DNA of 64,000 bases from Chitinophagaceae bacterium PMP191F (GTDB taxonomy: Bacteria > Bacteroidota > Bacteroidia > Chitinophagales > Chitinophagaceae): NCBI GenBank assembly GCA_001302245.1, contig LGYU01000010.1, positions 310,001 through 374,000 on the forward strand. The letters are read 5' to 3'. The number at the start of each line of letters is the position of its first letter. Position 1 is the stretch's first letter. The position numbers were made by a program, and so were the translations under genes. Shown one piece after another: positions 8,781 through 17,812 of the stretch. The notes beneath the pieces were generated by a model that worked only from the letters and a program-made list of their open reading frames with translations, was not told where the DNA came from and searched no databases.

Positions 8781-8973
8781 GTGGTGAGTAATTGCTGATT
8801 TTGGTATGTATTGATTTTGTGATTTTAAATTCCTGCCCAAAGCTTATCACTTACAACTTATAAGCGCATTCCGCATCTGCCCGCTAATAGCTAACTCCCA
8901 ACTGATAATACCCGATTCCTCATTCCAATTCCTTATCAACTATCAACAACCCATCCCCTATCTTCGCATTACC
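8781..8973. other. intergenic, degenerate low-complexity sequence
   Basis: No gene. It is composed of loosely repeated short words (CTTATCA, CTTACAACTTATAA, AACTCCCAACTG), similar in style to gaps at 9622-9660, 37100-37136, 38730-38771 and 49955-50060. TATCTTCG at 8959-8966, one base off TAnnTTTG, may be the -7 box of the HAD gene, which would then have a very short leader. Confidence 0.4.
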
Positions 8974-9621
8974 ATGCACCCGATAAAAGCAGTCATTTTC
9001 GACCTGGACGGTACCATTGCAGATACATTGCCTTTATGTATTGCTGCATTCCGCAAATCCATAGAACCGCTGGCTGGTCGTACTATTACCGATGAAGAGA
9101 TCATTGCTACTTTTGGTCCTTCGGAAGAAGGTACTATACAGGCCCTGGCACCCGATCATTATGAACAGGGGGTAGCCGGGTATCTCCGGTTGTATAAAGA
9201 ACTGCATCACATGTGTGCAGAACCATTTGAAGGTATTACACCGTTGTTAAATGAACTGCTGCGGAAAGGCGTAAAAGTTGCCATGGTAACCGGTAAGGGT
9301 CAGCACAGCACGGCTATTTCGCTGGAACAATTTGGGTTGACCGGTCATTTTGAACTGGTAGAAACAGGATCACCTGCCGGTCCGCGGAAAGCAGCAGGCA
9401 TTGCCAATATCTTACAGCAATGGCCACAGGCAGCACCAGAAGCAACCTGGTATGTAGGAGATGCACCCAGCGATATTATTGCCTGCAGAAAAGCCGGTAT
9501 TCCCATTGTAGCAGCAGCCTGGGCAGCTACCGCCGACCCCGAAAAACTCATTGCATTACATCCCGACAAGATCTTTTATACCATCAACGATTTCGCAACA
9601 TGGATACTGGCAAGCATATAG
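8974..9621 (+). CDS. HAD superfamily phosphatase (phosphoglycolate phosphatase-like)
   Basis: 215-residue haloacid-dehalogenase hydrolase. Motif I is FDLDGTIADT with nucleophile D10 and acid/base D12. Motif II is MVTGKG, and motif IV is YVGDAPSDI. A helical cap of about 80 residues follows motif I, as in the Gph/PGMB subfamily. Likely a small-molecule phosphatase; phosphoglycolate is a family-based guess. Stands alone, with the next gene convergent. Confidence 0.85.
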   Translation: MHPIKAVIFDLDGTIADTLPLCIAAFRKSIEPLAGRTITDEEIIATFGPSEEGTIQALAPDHYEQGVAGYLRLYKELHHMCAEPFEGITPLLNELLRKGVKVAMVTGKGQHSTAISLEQFGLTGHFELVETGSPAGPRKAAGIANILQQWPQAAPEATWYVGDAPSDIIACRKAGIPIVAAAWAATADPEKLIALHPDKIFYTINDFATWILASI

Positions 9622-9658
9622 CCACCTTGTATCTTGCGCCTTAAACCTTCATCCTTAC
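9622..9658. repeat. degenerate CCTTA-word sequence
   Basis: CACCTTGTATCTTGCGCC, AAACCTTCATCC and TTACACCTTAA are strung together between the HAD gene and the LytTR gene. Similar runs occur at 38735-38771 (TTACCTTGCACCCTAACCC) and 49955-50060. No perfect unit, but the style recurs. Confidence 0.4.
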
Positions 9659-10593
9659 ACCTTAATATCCCTCACTGCCAGCAACCGGTCCGAAAACTCT
9701 GTGTTCTGATTACGTGAAACCGGTATCAGCTCTTCCACACCCGGCAACTGCAGTTTATATCCCTGTGCATTCCCTTCCACGTGCTGCACTTTATCCAGGT
9801 TTACAATATAGGCCCTGTGACAACGGAAAAAGACAGGCCATACAGCCAGGGTTTCTTCCATCTTTTTCATGGTAGTACGGATAATGGCATAGCCTGTTTT
9901 ACCATGTTGATCAAAATATACTTTTACATAATTACTGGCTGCTGCGATATAATACAATTGCGACGGTAGCAACACCAGTTTATCCTGCTGGTAATCGCCC
10001 GTAAGGGTGATCAGGGTTTCTTCCTGAACAGGCATTGCTACAGGTTGTACAATCTGCTCTTCAGCAATTTTCTGTTGTAGTTTTTCTTCCAGTGTTTTTG
10101 CTTCCTGTTCAAAATGGCGCAGCAGGCGGTTCTGCTTAAACAACGTATATACAGTGATAGGCAGAAAAGCTGTACCGATGGCATATCCTTCAAACCACAG
10201 CACATTTACCAGTGAAACATCTGCATTAAAAATGAACATGCCCAACAGATAGTTGGCAACTCCTACTACCAATACAATACAGAACATGTACAATACCTGC
10301 CGGGCTGTGGTCCACCTGCTTTCTTCAAAAAAACGGGGAAACAGCAATGGAGCAACCAGGTTTGTGATAACAATACAGGCAAACGTTGTTACAGCATACA
10401 TTACACTTACAATCAGCACCTGTTTTTCGCCACCCAGGGAGTTCATATCAAACGGACGAAACCCCCATAAAAACAGGAATACGAACAAGCCAAAACCGGC
10501 TGCTACCAGCAACCGGTTTTTCCATGAATTATTATAAGGGAATTTTTGCTGAAACAGATTCACCCCTGCACTCATAACCGTAAAGATATTCAT
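9655..10593 (-). CDS. membrane-bound LytTR-type transcriptional regulator
   Basis: 312-residue protein with four membrane helices (about 28-47, 60-85, 103-122, 135-155), a coiled linker (about 160-190) and a C-terminal LytTR DNA-binding domain (about 210-310) recognised by YIAAASNYVKVYF and FFRCHRAYIVNL. It has no receiver domain, so it is a one-component membrane regulator rather than a LytTR response regulator. It follows the TPR-like secreted-protein gene by 17 bases, suggesting one transcript. The first ATG (10593) is used; an ATG at 10575 is possible. Confidence 0.85.
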   Translation of the reverse strand: MNIFTVMSAGVNLFQQKFPYNNSWKNRLLVAAGFGLFVFLFLWGFRPFDMNSLGGEKQVLIVSVMYAVTTFACIVITNLVAPLLFPRFFEESRWTTARQVLYMFCIVLVVGVANYLLGMFIFNADVSLVNVLWFEGYAIGTAFLPITVYTLFKQNRLLRHFEQEAKTLEEKLQQKIAEEQIVQPVAMPVQEETLITLTGDYQQDKLVLLPSQLYYIAAASNYVKVYFDQHGKTGYAIIRTTMKKMEETLAVWPVFFRCHRAYIVNLDKVQHVEGNAQGYKLQLPGVEELIPVSRNQNTEFSDRLLAVRDIKV

Positions 10594-10610
10594 GCGGGCA
10601 ATTTAAACAG

Positions 10611-11246
10611 TTACATCTTGTCTATTTTTTCCTTCAATCTTTGAGCCAGCGCTTCGCCCCACCTGGGAGCAATACTGCTGGTGGTCTGAAAGGTTTTCAG
10701 TTTGCTGAAGAAAGTATCCAATGCTGTTTTAGCAGCTCCAACTCCACCACCCAGCATTTCCGGTGTATTTAATCTTGCCCTGGCTTCTATTACATAAGGA
10801 CGGGGATTGGCCGGATCAAGTTTTTTTGCTTTGGCTAAAAAGTTGTCCCCATCACCCAGCATCTGCCAGCGTTCCATCGGACTCACCAGTACCCGCGAAT
10901 AGATCACCATTGCCTGCACTACGGCTATTTCTGCATTGTCAGGATTCAGAGCTGCTGCTTTCTGGATCTGTTTTTCTGCTTTGTCAATAACCGGATCGGT
11001 AGCACTTCTGTCTGCCACAGTATTCAGCAAACCGATATTGCTGTAAGCAGCATAATACCAGGCTTCCCAACCCTGGCCGATATTCTCAAAATTCCGGGCT
11101 AATGTGGTAAAGGTGGCGGCATTGGTAGCCGTATCCAGCATCTTCAGTTGGGTTTCGATAGCAGTAACATAGGCTGCATTGTTTTGAGCAGTAACACCAT
11201 AAATGCCTGACACCAGCAGGAGCCCTAAAAGGAATGTTTTTTTCAT
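10611..11246 (-). CDS. secreted TPR-like protein of unknown function
   Basis: 211 residues with a signal peptide (MKKTFLLGLLLVSGIYGVTAQ) and a helical body. GWEAWYYAAYSNIGLL and ALNPDNAEIAVVQAMVIYSR look like degenerate tetratricopeptide repeats, and LDPANPRPYVIEARARL is another. Likely periplasmic or outer-membrane associated. I start at 11246, where the signal peptide begins, not at 11282. It precedes the membrane LytTR regulator by 17 bases, so the two may be functionally linked. Confidence 0.7.
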   Translation of the reverse strand: MKKTFLLGLLLVSGIYGVTAQNNAAYVTAIETQLKMLDTATNAATFTTLARNFENIGQGWEAWYYAAYSNIGLLNTVADRSATDPVIDKAEKQIQKAAALNPDNAEIAVVQAMVIYSRVLVSPMERWQMLGDGDNFLAKAKKLDPANPRPYVIEARARLNTPEMLGGGVGAAKTALDTFFSKLKTFQTTSSIAPRWGEALAQRLKEKIDKM

Positions 11247-11407
11247 ATCTGTATTTTTTTGTGTGATGAGTTGTGATTGCAAAGATTTGCTTTATGACCC
11301 AAAATTACGCTGGCAATCAGGCGTTTACAAATAAGAGGGATGATATGCAGGGCTTAGGGACGACCTGCATGCGCGGGACCAGTGGCAGGGACAGGCAGTA
11401 TAAAAAA

Positions 11408-11427
11408 TGCCGGCCCCCCGGCCGGCA
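11408..11427 (-). terminator. intrinsic terminator after the T9SS-domain gene
   Basis: TGCCGGCC / GGCCGGCA stem of 8 bp with a 4-base loop. On the minus strand it is followed directly by TTTTTTA, and it lies 43 bases past the stop of the gene ending at 11470. Confidence 0.88.
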
Positions 11428-11469
11428 CTTCTGTATGAAAGGCGAAAAACAGGGCAGAAAACCACCTGT

Positions 11470-12507
11470 TTATTGTACCAGCACTTTGGCCTGGTACACA
11501 TCTTTAGTATGTTGACGCGTGATCCGCAACCAGTAAATCCCTTTACTCCAATTGGCGCCGGTCCACACACTGATAGTCTGTTTTTGTGCGTACACCTGTA
11601 CCTGGCTTGCGTACATTACCTGTCCATTGGCTGCCAGCAATTCAACCCGGTGCTCACCGGTTTCTTTTAATGCCAGCTGTACCTGTATGGCATTTCCACG
11701 GGGAACCGGGTTAGGATAAACCCTTACGTCTTTTTTGGGTAAAAGATCATCCATTAACCTGCCTGCTTTTTCTTGAATAGTGATATGTCTCACATACGAA
11801 AGCCCACCAACACTACCATAAAAAGTATGAGTAACCGGCGCCTGAACAACCACCGGATCAAGGCTTTTTGCTGCAGGTTGCAGCCAAATCTCCTGTTCCG
11901 GTTTACCCCGGTCTATGCCAAACTCTTCTGCCTCATACCCCAGTGCGCTTACCCTGATAGTATCTTCCTGAATATTACGCAGCATAAAACGTCCTGCAGA
12001 ATCAGCAGCCAATCCGTAAGGCATGCCTTTTACTGTAATGGAAGCATAGCTTACCGGTTGCCGTGTTTTCCGGTCCAGCACAACTCCCCCTATTCCATTT
12101 TTTATGGGTAACGGACTATCCTGACCTATGCCAACCGTTCCCATTACCTGGGGCGTTACTGATATCTTTTTTTGTGATACAGCCGTTTTTTTGACTGTGG
12201 TCTTTTTTGACTGTCCTTTTGCATTGAAGGAAAAAAGGATTGCCGCAATGATCATATTCCATGCGTAGGCCCATGAAAAACGTTTCGGGGACTGTTCATG
12301 AATTGTTTTATTTAATTGCCCGGCATTCAGCCTTCCGCACACATCAGCACCTGCCGTCGAAAAATAAGCCAGCACTTCCTGCTCACTCATATTACTGAAA
12401 TCAATTACTGTTTTTGCGCAGGCTGCACAAAACCTTCCCTGCTCAACGGGCGTCATTGCATTCCAGTTTTCATGACAGGGATTTGTGATGTTGATCTGTA
12501 TGGACAT
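11470..12507 (-). CDS. CarboxypepD_reg protein with Cys-rich N-terminus and T9SS type A C-terminal domain
   Basis: 345 residues in an odd order. Residues 1-75 form a cytosolic-looking module with C11, C27, C30 and C57 (signature RFCAACAKTVIDFS), a likely metal site. One hydrophobic helix follows (about 79-95) ending NAKGQS, which could be a signal-peptidase site. Then come a carboxypeptidase-D-like regulatory beta-sandwich (about 137-210; GGVVLDRKTRQPVSYASITV) and a C-terminal VYPNPVPRG...GIYWLRI domain matching T9SS type A sorting domains. A cell-surface destination conflicts with the cytosolic N-terminus unless the helix is a cleaved internal signal. I use the ATG at 12507, not a TTG at 12513. 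Confidence 0.75.
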   Translation of the reverse strand: MSIQINITNPCHENWNAMTPVEQGRFCAACAKTVIDFSNMSEQEVLAYFSTAGADVCGRLNAGQLNKTIHEQSPKRFSWAYAWNMIIAAILFSFNAKGQSKKTTVKKTAVSQKKISVTPQVMGTVGIGQDSPLPIKNGIGGVVLDRKTRQPVSYASITVKGMPYGLAADSAGRFMLRNIQEDTIRVSALGYEAEEFGIDRGKPEQEIWLQPAAKSLDPVVVQAPVTHTFYGSVGGLSYVRHITIQEKAGRLMDDLLPKKDVRVYPNPVPRGNAIQVQLALKETGEHRVELLAANGQVMYASQVQVYAQKQTISVWTGANWSKGIYWLRITRQHTKDVYQAKVLVQ

Positions 12508-12583
12508 AAGCAAAAGTTAGGAGGTGATGAAGTTTAGTAGTAATGGTGTCTTTCGGAAACTATCTATGTGTTACCTGATCCTT

Positions 12584-14527
12584 TTATTTTCCTGTTGTTT
12601 CACGCTTATCGGGATACATGCGTTTTGCCAGCACCTCTGCATTTTTGACCAGTTTTACAAATTCACTGCGATAGCCTTCTTCATCCTTACCAGTTGCGTT
12701 CTGTGCCAGGGATAATACATTCATGAATGAGGCAGATTGTTTGTATGCTGAGTTGCGCAGTAACATACCAAACTCTGCTACAGCAGCTGCGAAACGAAAA
12801 TTTTCTGAAGTTTTATGCAAAACTATTGACTGGTCCATCACAGCATGTTCCAGCAACCTGCTTTGATCACCGTCCGGTTGTTTATACCTGAACTTAACCG
12901 TTAATATTTCTCTGGATGCAGATGCGCTGGTAACTGGGGCAGGCTGTTGCTGGTATTTCAGCTTATCTACCGGCCTGGCAAATGCATCGTCCACACCAAC
13001 AGGTACTACTTCATACAAGGCTGTTACGGTATGCCCGCTACCCAGTTCACCGGCATCTTTAGTGTCATCATTAAAATCTTCTTTATTCAGCATCCGGTTC
13101 TCATATCCTATCAACCGGTATGACTGTACTTTAGCCGGGTTAAATTCCACCTGTAGTTTTACATCTTTGGCAATAGTGAACAGCGTACCGCCAAATTCAT
13201 TGACCAGTACTTTACGTGCTTCGGAGAAATTATCAATATATGCATGATTGCCGTTTCCTTTATCGGCCAGCTTCTGCATTTTACCATCCTGGTAATTGCC
13301 GGTACCATAACCTAATACCGTTAAGAACACGCCGGTTTTGCGTTTCTCTTCTATCAGTTTTTCCAGTGATGCATTGCTGCTAACGCCTACATTAAAGTCA
13401 CCGTCTGTACATAATAAGACGCGGTTGTTCCCATTTTTCACAAAATTCTCCTGTGCTATCTTATACGCCAGTTGAATACCTTCTCCACCGGCAGTAGATC
13501 CACCTGCCTGCAACTGCTCTATCGCATTTTTAATACGGTCTTTATGTTCACCCCCAGTAGCGGGCAACACTACGCCTGCTGCGCCTGCATACACTACAAT
13601 CGCCACTTTATCCTGCGGACGCAACTGGTCTGTTAATATTTTCATAGATTGTTTTACCAGTGGGAGCTTGTTGGGTTCCATCATAGAACCTGATACATCG
13701 ATCAGGAAAACAAGATTGCTGGAGGGCAGGTTTTCTACCGGTATCTTTTTACCCTGTAAACCTATCAGCACCAGTTTATGTTGCTCATTCCAGGGACAGG
13801 ATGCTATTTCTGTATTGATGGAAAAAGGTTTATCACCATCCGGCTGCGGATATTCGTAATGAAAATAGTTGATCATTTCTTCAATCCTTACAGCGCCCGC
13901 AGGTGGCAGGTTTCCCATATTTAGCATACTGCGTACATTACTGTAAGCTGCGGCATCTACATCAATAGAAAAGGTAGAAAGCGGGTTATCAGTAACAGGC
14001 ATAAAACGGTTCTCAACAATCGGTTCATATCCCTCCACATCATCATTCATCTTGTATACAACTGTATCTGCATACATACCCTTCTGTTTATAGAACGGCA
14101 TAGCAGGAACACTGTTCCTATTAGCCACAGCAACTCCCGGTGCTATATGCCTGGAATAGAGTACGCTGCTTATATCTGCATTTCGCAGTGTTTCATAACC
14201 TGTCACCACCACTTCCTGCAAATTCAATTGGGCAGCTTTTAACATTATTTTTAATGGCTTATCGTTGCCGGCCGCTTTTATCTCCTGCGTTTCAAACCCA
14301 ACTGCATTAACAACAAGTGTTACCTTATCTGTATTTATTTTTAGTGAAAAGGAGCCGTCCTGTGCAGAAGAGGTACCCTGCTGCGTACCTTTTACTGTTA
14401 TGGTTGCGCCCTGTACCGGTGCTCCGGTATTATCTGTAATAATTCCCTGAATGGTATAGCCGGCAGGCGTCATATTAAATGCCGCCATCACCAGCATCAG
14501 CAATGCTATAAAGAACAGGTACCGCAT
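12584..14527 (-). CDS. VWA domain protein with CarboxypepD_reg N-terminus (YfbK-like)
   Basis: 647 residues. A signal peptide (1-about 20) is followed by a carboxypeptidase-regulatory-like/TonB-plug-type domain (about 24-105, GIITDNTGAPVQGATITVKG), a YfbK N-terminal region (about 170-235), and a von Willebrand factor A domain with the MIDAS motif DVSGSMM (about 277-283). The YfbK C-terminal DUF3520 region ends the protein. Probably an exported metal-dependent adhesion or scaffold protein; function of the family is not established. It is divergent from the ECF sigma-factor gene. Confidence 0.82.
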   Translation of the reverse strand: MRYLFFIALLMLVMAAFNMTPAGYTIQGIITDNTGAPVQGATITVKGTQQGTSSAQDGSFSLKINTDKVTLVVNAVGFETQEIKAAGNDKPLKIMLKAAQLNLQEVVVTGYETLRNADISSVLYSRHIAPGVAVANRNSVPAMPFYKQKGMYADTVVYKMNDDVEGYEPIVENRFMPVTDNPLSTFSIDVDAAAYSNVRSMLNMGNLPPAGAVRIEEMINYFHYEYPQPDGDKPFSINTEIASCPWNEQHKLVLIGLQGKKIPVENLPSSNLVFLIDVSGSMMEPNKLPLVKQSMKILTDQLRPQDKVAIVVYAGAAGVVLPATGGEHKDRIKNAIEQLQAGGSTAGGEGIQLAYKIAQENFVKNGNNRVLLCTDGDFNVGVSSNASLEKLIEEKRKTGVFLTVLGYGTGNYQDGKMQKLADKGNGNHAYIDNFSEARKVLVNEFGGTLFTIAKDVKLQVEFNPAKVQSYRLIGYENRMLNKEDFNDDTKDAGELGSGHTVTALYEVVPVGVDDAFARPVDKLKYQQQPAPVTSASASREILTVKFRYKQPDGDQSRLLEHAVMDQSIVLHKTSENFRFAAAVAEFGMLLRNSAYKQSASFMNVLSLAQNATGKDEEGYRSEFVKLVKNAEVLAKRMYPDKRETTGK

Positions 14528-14556
14528 AACAATATGATTTTATAACCGGATGCAGT

Positions 14557-14564
14557 TAACTTTG
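14557..14564 (+). promoter_or_regulatory. -7 box upstream of the ECF sigma factor gene
   Basis: TAACTTTG, exact TAnnTTTG match, 62 bases before the proposed TTG start at 14626. Confidence 0.5.
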
Positions 14565-14625
14565 CAATTACACAAGCAACCAGAAACATATTTTAGCTAT
14601 CTTGTAATTAATAGTAACATCCTGA

Positions 14626-15228
14626 TTGGCGTTTATAAAAAACATACAACAAAACGACTTGCCCGATAAGGAGCTGGTGGTCCTGTTTAAGGAGTCTGGC
14701 AACATGGACGTGTTGGCTGTTCTTTTTCAACGCTATATGGACCTGTTGTATGGGGTATGCCTGAAATACCTGAAAGAGCCGGAGCCTGCCAAAGATGCAG
14801 TGATGCAGATCTTTGAAGAGCTGGTGCATAAGTTACCCCGGCATGAGGTGGATAATTTTAAAAGCTGGCTGTATACATTGGCTAAAAACCACTGCCTGAT
14901 GCAGTTACGCACTCCCAGGAATATAAAAACCACCGAATTTAAGCAGGAAACTATGCAATCGGAGGAAGAAGCGCATCTGAATGGTGTATTTGAGCGGGAA
15001 GAGAACCTGCAAAAGCTGGAACATTGTTTGCAAACATTACCGGAAGATCAGAAGGTTGTCGTGGAATTGTTTTATTTGCAACAGAAATGTTATAAAGAAA
15101 TTGCCGAAATAACCGGCATTGAATGGAATAAGGTGCGCAGTTCTATACAGAACGGCAGAAGGAATCTGAAGATCTGTATGGAAAAAAAGGAAAGTGTACA
15201 GGAACTGGGTGTCAGAAACTGGAAATAG
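14626..15228 (+). CDS. RNA polymerase sigma-70 factor, ECF type
   Basis: 200-residue ECF sigma factor. Region 2 spans about 25-95 (FQRYMDLLYGVCLKYL, AKDAVMQIFEEL, FKSWLYTLAKNHCLMQLR). Region 4 spans about 130-185 (LQTLPEDQKVVVELFYLQ, YKEIAEITGIEWNKVRSSIQNGRRNLK). The start appears to be TTG at 14626 (MAFIKNIQQNDLPDKEL), since the region before the first conserved helix contains no ATG. The next gene starts 14 bases later and encodes a membrane protein with an anti-sigma-like N-terminus, so this is probably a sigma/anti-sigma pair. Confidence 0.9.
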   Translation: MAFIKNIQQNDLPDKELVVLFKESGNMDVLAVLFQRYMDLLYGVCLKYLKEPEPAKDAVMQIFEELVHKLPRHEVDNFKSWLYTLAKNHCLMQLRTPRNIKTTEFKQETMQSEEEAHLNGVFEREENLQKLEHCLQTLPEDQKVVVELFYLQQKCYKEIAEITGIEWNKVRSSIQNGRRNLKICMEKKESVQELGVRNWK

Positions 15229-15242
15229 CATTCTAATTATAT

Positions 15243-16700
15243 ATGCAGGAAAAGGAATACCATATTGAACAGTATTCAGCAGCTACCCTTCAGCAATACC
15301 TGAAGGGAGAACTGCCGGTTGCTACCATGCACGCTATTGAAAAGGCGGCACTGGATGATCCTTTCCTGGCCGATGCCATTGAAGGTATGGAACTGGCTAT
15401 GCAGCAACAGCAGGAAGAGGCAGTAGCTGCTCAACTGGCTTCCATCCGTCAGCAGGTACAGGCACGGACCACTGTAATATCCGGAACCATAGCGCCGGTA
15501 CGTTCACTACGCTGGTGGCGCGTGGCCGCTGCAGCCATATTTATTATTACAGCCGGTGCATCTGCATATTACTGGCTTTCACCTGCCTCATCAACATCCC
15601 CCAATGTTGCTGCAGTTGCACCTGTACCGCAACAGCCAGCACCTGCACCACCGGTTAAATATAAGGCAACTGATTCTATTGATAATATAACTACTGATGT
15701 GGCTGCCGATAAAGTAGCACCTTCCACACATCAACCTGCTGCAAATGCCACCTTATCGCAATATTCTTCAAAGCTCAATAAAGAGCAAACGGAAGAGAAA
15801 AAGCTGGTAAAAGCTTTTGCACAGAAACAATTCACTGCAGACAGCCAGATGGTAGCGGACTACGGAACATTCAAACGCAACAGCAATAGCCTGTCTAATG
15901 ATGGCCTGGCAGCACGTTTGCAAACGCAACAGCCCGGTGTACAGGCAAAGCAAGATACCCTGGCATTCAACACACATGAATTGCAACAGAACAGAAATAC
16001 AGAAACACAGGTGGTAACACTGGGTAGCAATATTAAACCACAGCAATCTACAACCGCTAATAAACCTGAATTTATTTCAGGCCAGAGCGATGGACTTTTT
16101 AATACCACTATCCGTGGACAGGTAACAGACAACCAGAATAACCCGCTCAGCAATGTGCTGGTAAAAGTGGAACTCAATAATAACCGGAATATCAGTTACT
16201 CCACTGACAACAGTGGGTATTTTACCGTACCGGTATCAAAGGCTGATTCAACAGTTACGGTGGCTGTAAATGCAGTTGGATACAAGAACCAGCAGTTCCG
16301 ACTGCTCAACAATTCAGTTCCCCTGCAGCAATTGCGGTTACAACCTTTTGAACATGCGCTGAGTGAAGTGGTAGTAACCCAGAGCAGTAAAGAGGACAAC
16401 GGCAAAAGCAAAGCCCGTCAAAAGATCATCGTTCAGTCTGCCCAGCCGGAAAGCGGATGGGTAGCTTATGAAACCTATCTTTCACAGAATAAACGTATAC
16501 CTGCCGGCAATCCCAATGTTACCGGCAACGTAGTGGTATCATTTGATATCAGCCGTAAAGGGCTGCTTACCCGCTTTAAAGTAGAACAGTCGCTGACTGA
16601 TGATTACGATAACGAAGCTATCAGGTTAATCAAAGAAGGTCCGGCCTGGAAGCTGCTGCAGGGTAAAAAAACAAGGATGACCGTGATTGTTCATTTTTAG
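15243..16700 (+). CDS. membrane protein with anti-sigma-like N-terminus, CarboxypepD_reg and TonB C-terminal domains
   Basis: 485 residues. The cytosolic N-terminus (1-90; LQQYLKGELPVATMHAIEKA) resembles the helical module found in Bacteroidota sigma-regulator partners. A single membrane helix follows (about 95-111), then a low-complexity Pro/Ala/Gln-rich stretch to about 275. A carboxypeptidase-regulatory-like beta domain follows (about 288-362; RGQVTDNQNNPLSNVLVKVE). The end is a TonB C-terminal-like domain (about 400-485; NVTGNVVVSFDISRKGLLTR). It may sense an envelope state and control the preceding sigma factor. The ATG at 15243 is clear. Confidence 0.75.
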   Translation: MQEKEYHIEQYSAATLQQYLKGELPVATMHAIEKAALDDPFLADAIEGMELAMQQQQEEAVAAQLASIRQQVQARTTVISGTIAPVRSLRWWRVAAAAIFIITAGASAYYWLSPASSTSPNVAAVAPVPQQPAPAPPVKYKATDSIDNITTDVAADKVAPSTHQPAANATLSQYSSKLNKEQTEEKKLVKAFAQKQFTADSQMVADYGTFKRNSNSLSNDGLAARLQTQQPGVQAKQDTLAFNTHELQQNRNTETQVVTLGSNIKPQQSTTANKPEFISGQSDGLFNTTIRGQVTDNQNNPLSNVLVKVELNNNRNISYSTDNSGYFTVPVSKADSTVTVAVNAVGYKNQQFRLLNNSVPLQQLRLQPFEHALSEVVVTQSSKEDNGKSKARQKIIVQSAQPESGWVAYETYLSQNKRIPAGNPNVTGNVVVSFDISRKGLLTRFKVEQSLTDDYDNEAIRLIKEGPAWKLLQGKKTRMTVIVHF

Positions 16701-16813
16701 CCCAGTTTTAAAAAAATGTTTTGCATCATCAATGATACTGTTGGTGGCAATCATTTCATCCATTCTTTTCGCCATTTACACTTACACATCTATTAACGCA
16801 TCCACACATTACT

Positions 16814-16821
16814 TACTTTTG
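16814..16821 (+). promoter_or_regulatory. -7 box of the DUF2911 gene
   Basis: TACTTTTG, exact TAnnTTTG match, 18 bases before the ATG at 16839. Confidence 0.6.
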
Positions 16822-16838
16822 TGCAAATTTGAGCTATC

Positions 16839-17681
16839 ATGAAAAAACAGATTCTGGCCATTACAGGATGTTTTATTATGCTGTGCAGCAGCCAGGCACA
16901 GTCTTTAAAAACACCTGCTCCTTCTCCTTCGCAGACCATTAAACAGGATTTCGGTCTGTCATCTATTGAATTATCTTATTCCCGTCCCGGTATAAAAGGA
17001 CGTAAAGTATTTGGAGATCTTACTCCATATGGTAAAGTATGGCGTACGGGTGCCAATACTGCTACTACCCTTACTTTTGGTGATGAGGTAACAATTGGTG
17101 GAACTAAAATACCTGCCGGTAAATATGGTTTACTGAGCATTCCGGATAAAACTTCCTGGACGCTGATCATTACCAAACAACTGGATGTTACTTCACCTGC
17201 TGCTTATAAGGAAGACCAGGATGTAGTAAGAGTAAAAGTTACTCCTGCAGCGCTGCCTGCTTCCGTAGAAACATTTACCATGCAGTTTGTGAATGTAAAG
17301 CCATCCGATTGTGAACTACAGATCATGTGGGAGAAAACATCTGTAAAACTGCCCATCCATACTGATATTGACTCAAAGATCATGGCACAGATCAATACTG
17401 CTATGAGTGGTGATAATGCCAACAAACCTTATTTCAATGCAGCCATGTATTATATGGAATCGGGTAAAGACCTGAAACAGGCGCATGAATGGTTTACCAA
17501 AGCGGCAGAGCAAAGTCCCAAAGCATTCTGGGTATATTATCAATTGGCTAGCTGTAATGCCAAAATGGGTAAAAAGAAAGAAGCCACTGAAGCGGCTCAC
17601 AAATCAATTGAACTGGCAAAAGAAGCCAAGAACGATGACTATGTAGCACTGAATCAGAAACTGCTGGCTACACTGAAATAA
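16839..17681 (+). CDS. DUF2911 domain protein with C-terminal TPR-like repeats
   Basis: 280 residues with a signal peptide (MKKQILAITGCFIMLCSSQAQ). The DUF2911 beta domain spans about 30-170 (LSYSRPGIKGRKVFG, PYGKVWRTGANTAT, IPAGKYGLLSIP). Two or so TPR-like helices lie at about 195-270. Secreted, likely periplasmic. The family has no established biochemical role. Monocistronic between its own -7 box and a strong terminator. Confidence 0.85.
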   Translation: MKKQILAITGCFIMLCSSQAQSLKTPAPSPSQTIKQDFGLSSIELSYSRPGIKGRKVFGDLTPYGKVWRTGANTATTLTFGDEVTIGGTKIPAGKYGLLSIPDKTSWTLIITKQLDVTSPAAYKEDQDVVRVKVTPAALPASVETFTMQFVNVKPSDCELQIMWEKTSVKLPIHTDIDSKIMAQINTAMSGDNANKPYFNAAMYYMESGKDLKQAHEWFTKAAEQSPKAFWVYYQLASCNAKMGKKKEATEAAHKSIELAKEAKNDDYVALNQKLLATLK

Positions 17682-17707
17682 TCAACCGGTATTATTACCA
17701 GCTATAC

Positions 17708-17736
17708 AAAGTCCCGTCTGTAATAGACGGGACTTT
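17708..17736. terminator. bidirectional intrinsic terminator
   Basis: Perfect 12-bp stem AAAGTCCCGTCT / AGACGGGACTTT with a 5-base loop, followed by CTTTTT on the plus strand, between convergent genes. Confidence 0.92.
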
Positions 17737-17812
17737 CTTTTTCAGAACATTAATTCAAATAAAAAAACGCAGGAACCGTGTATAATTATAATCGTTTTCA
17801 AAAGACCAGACA

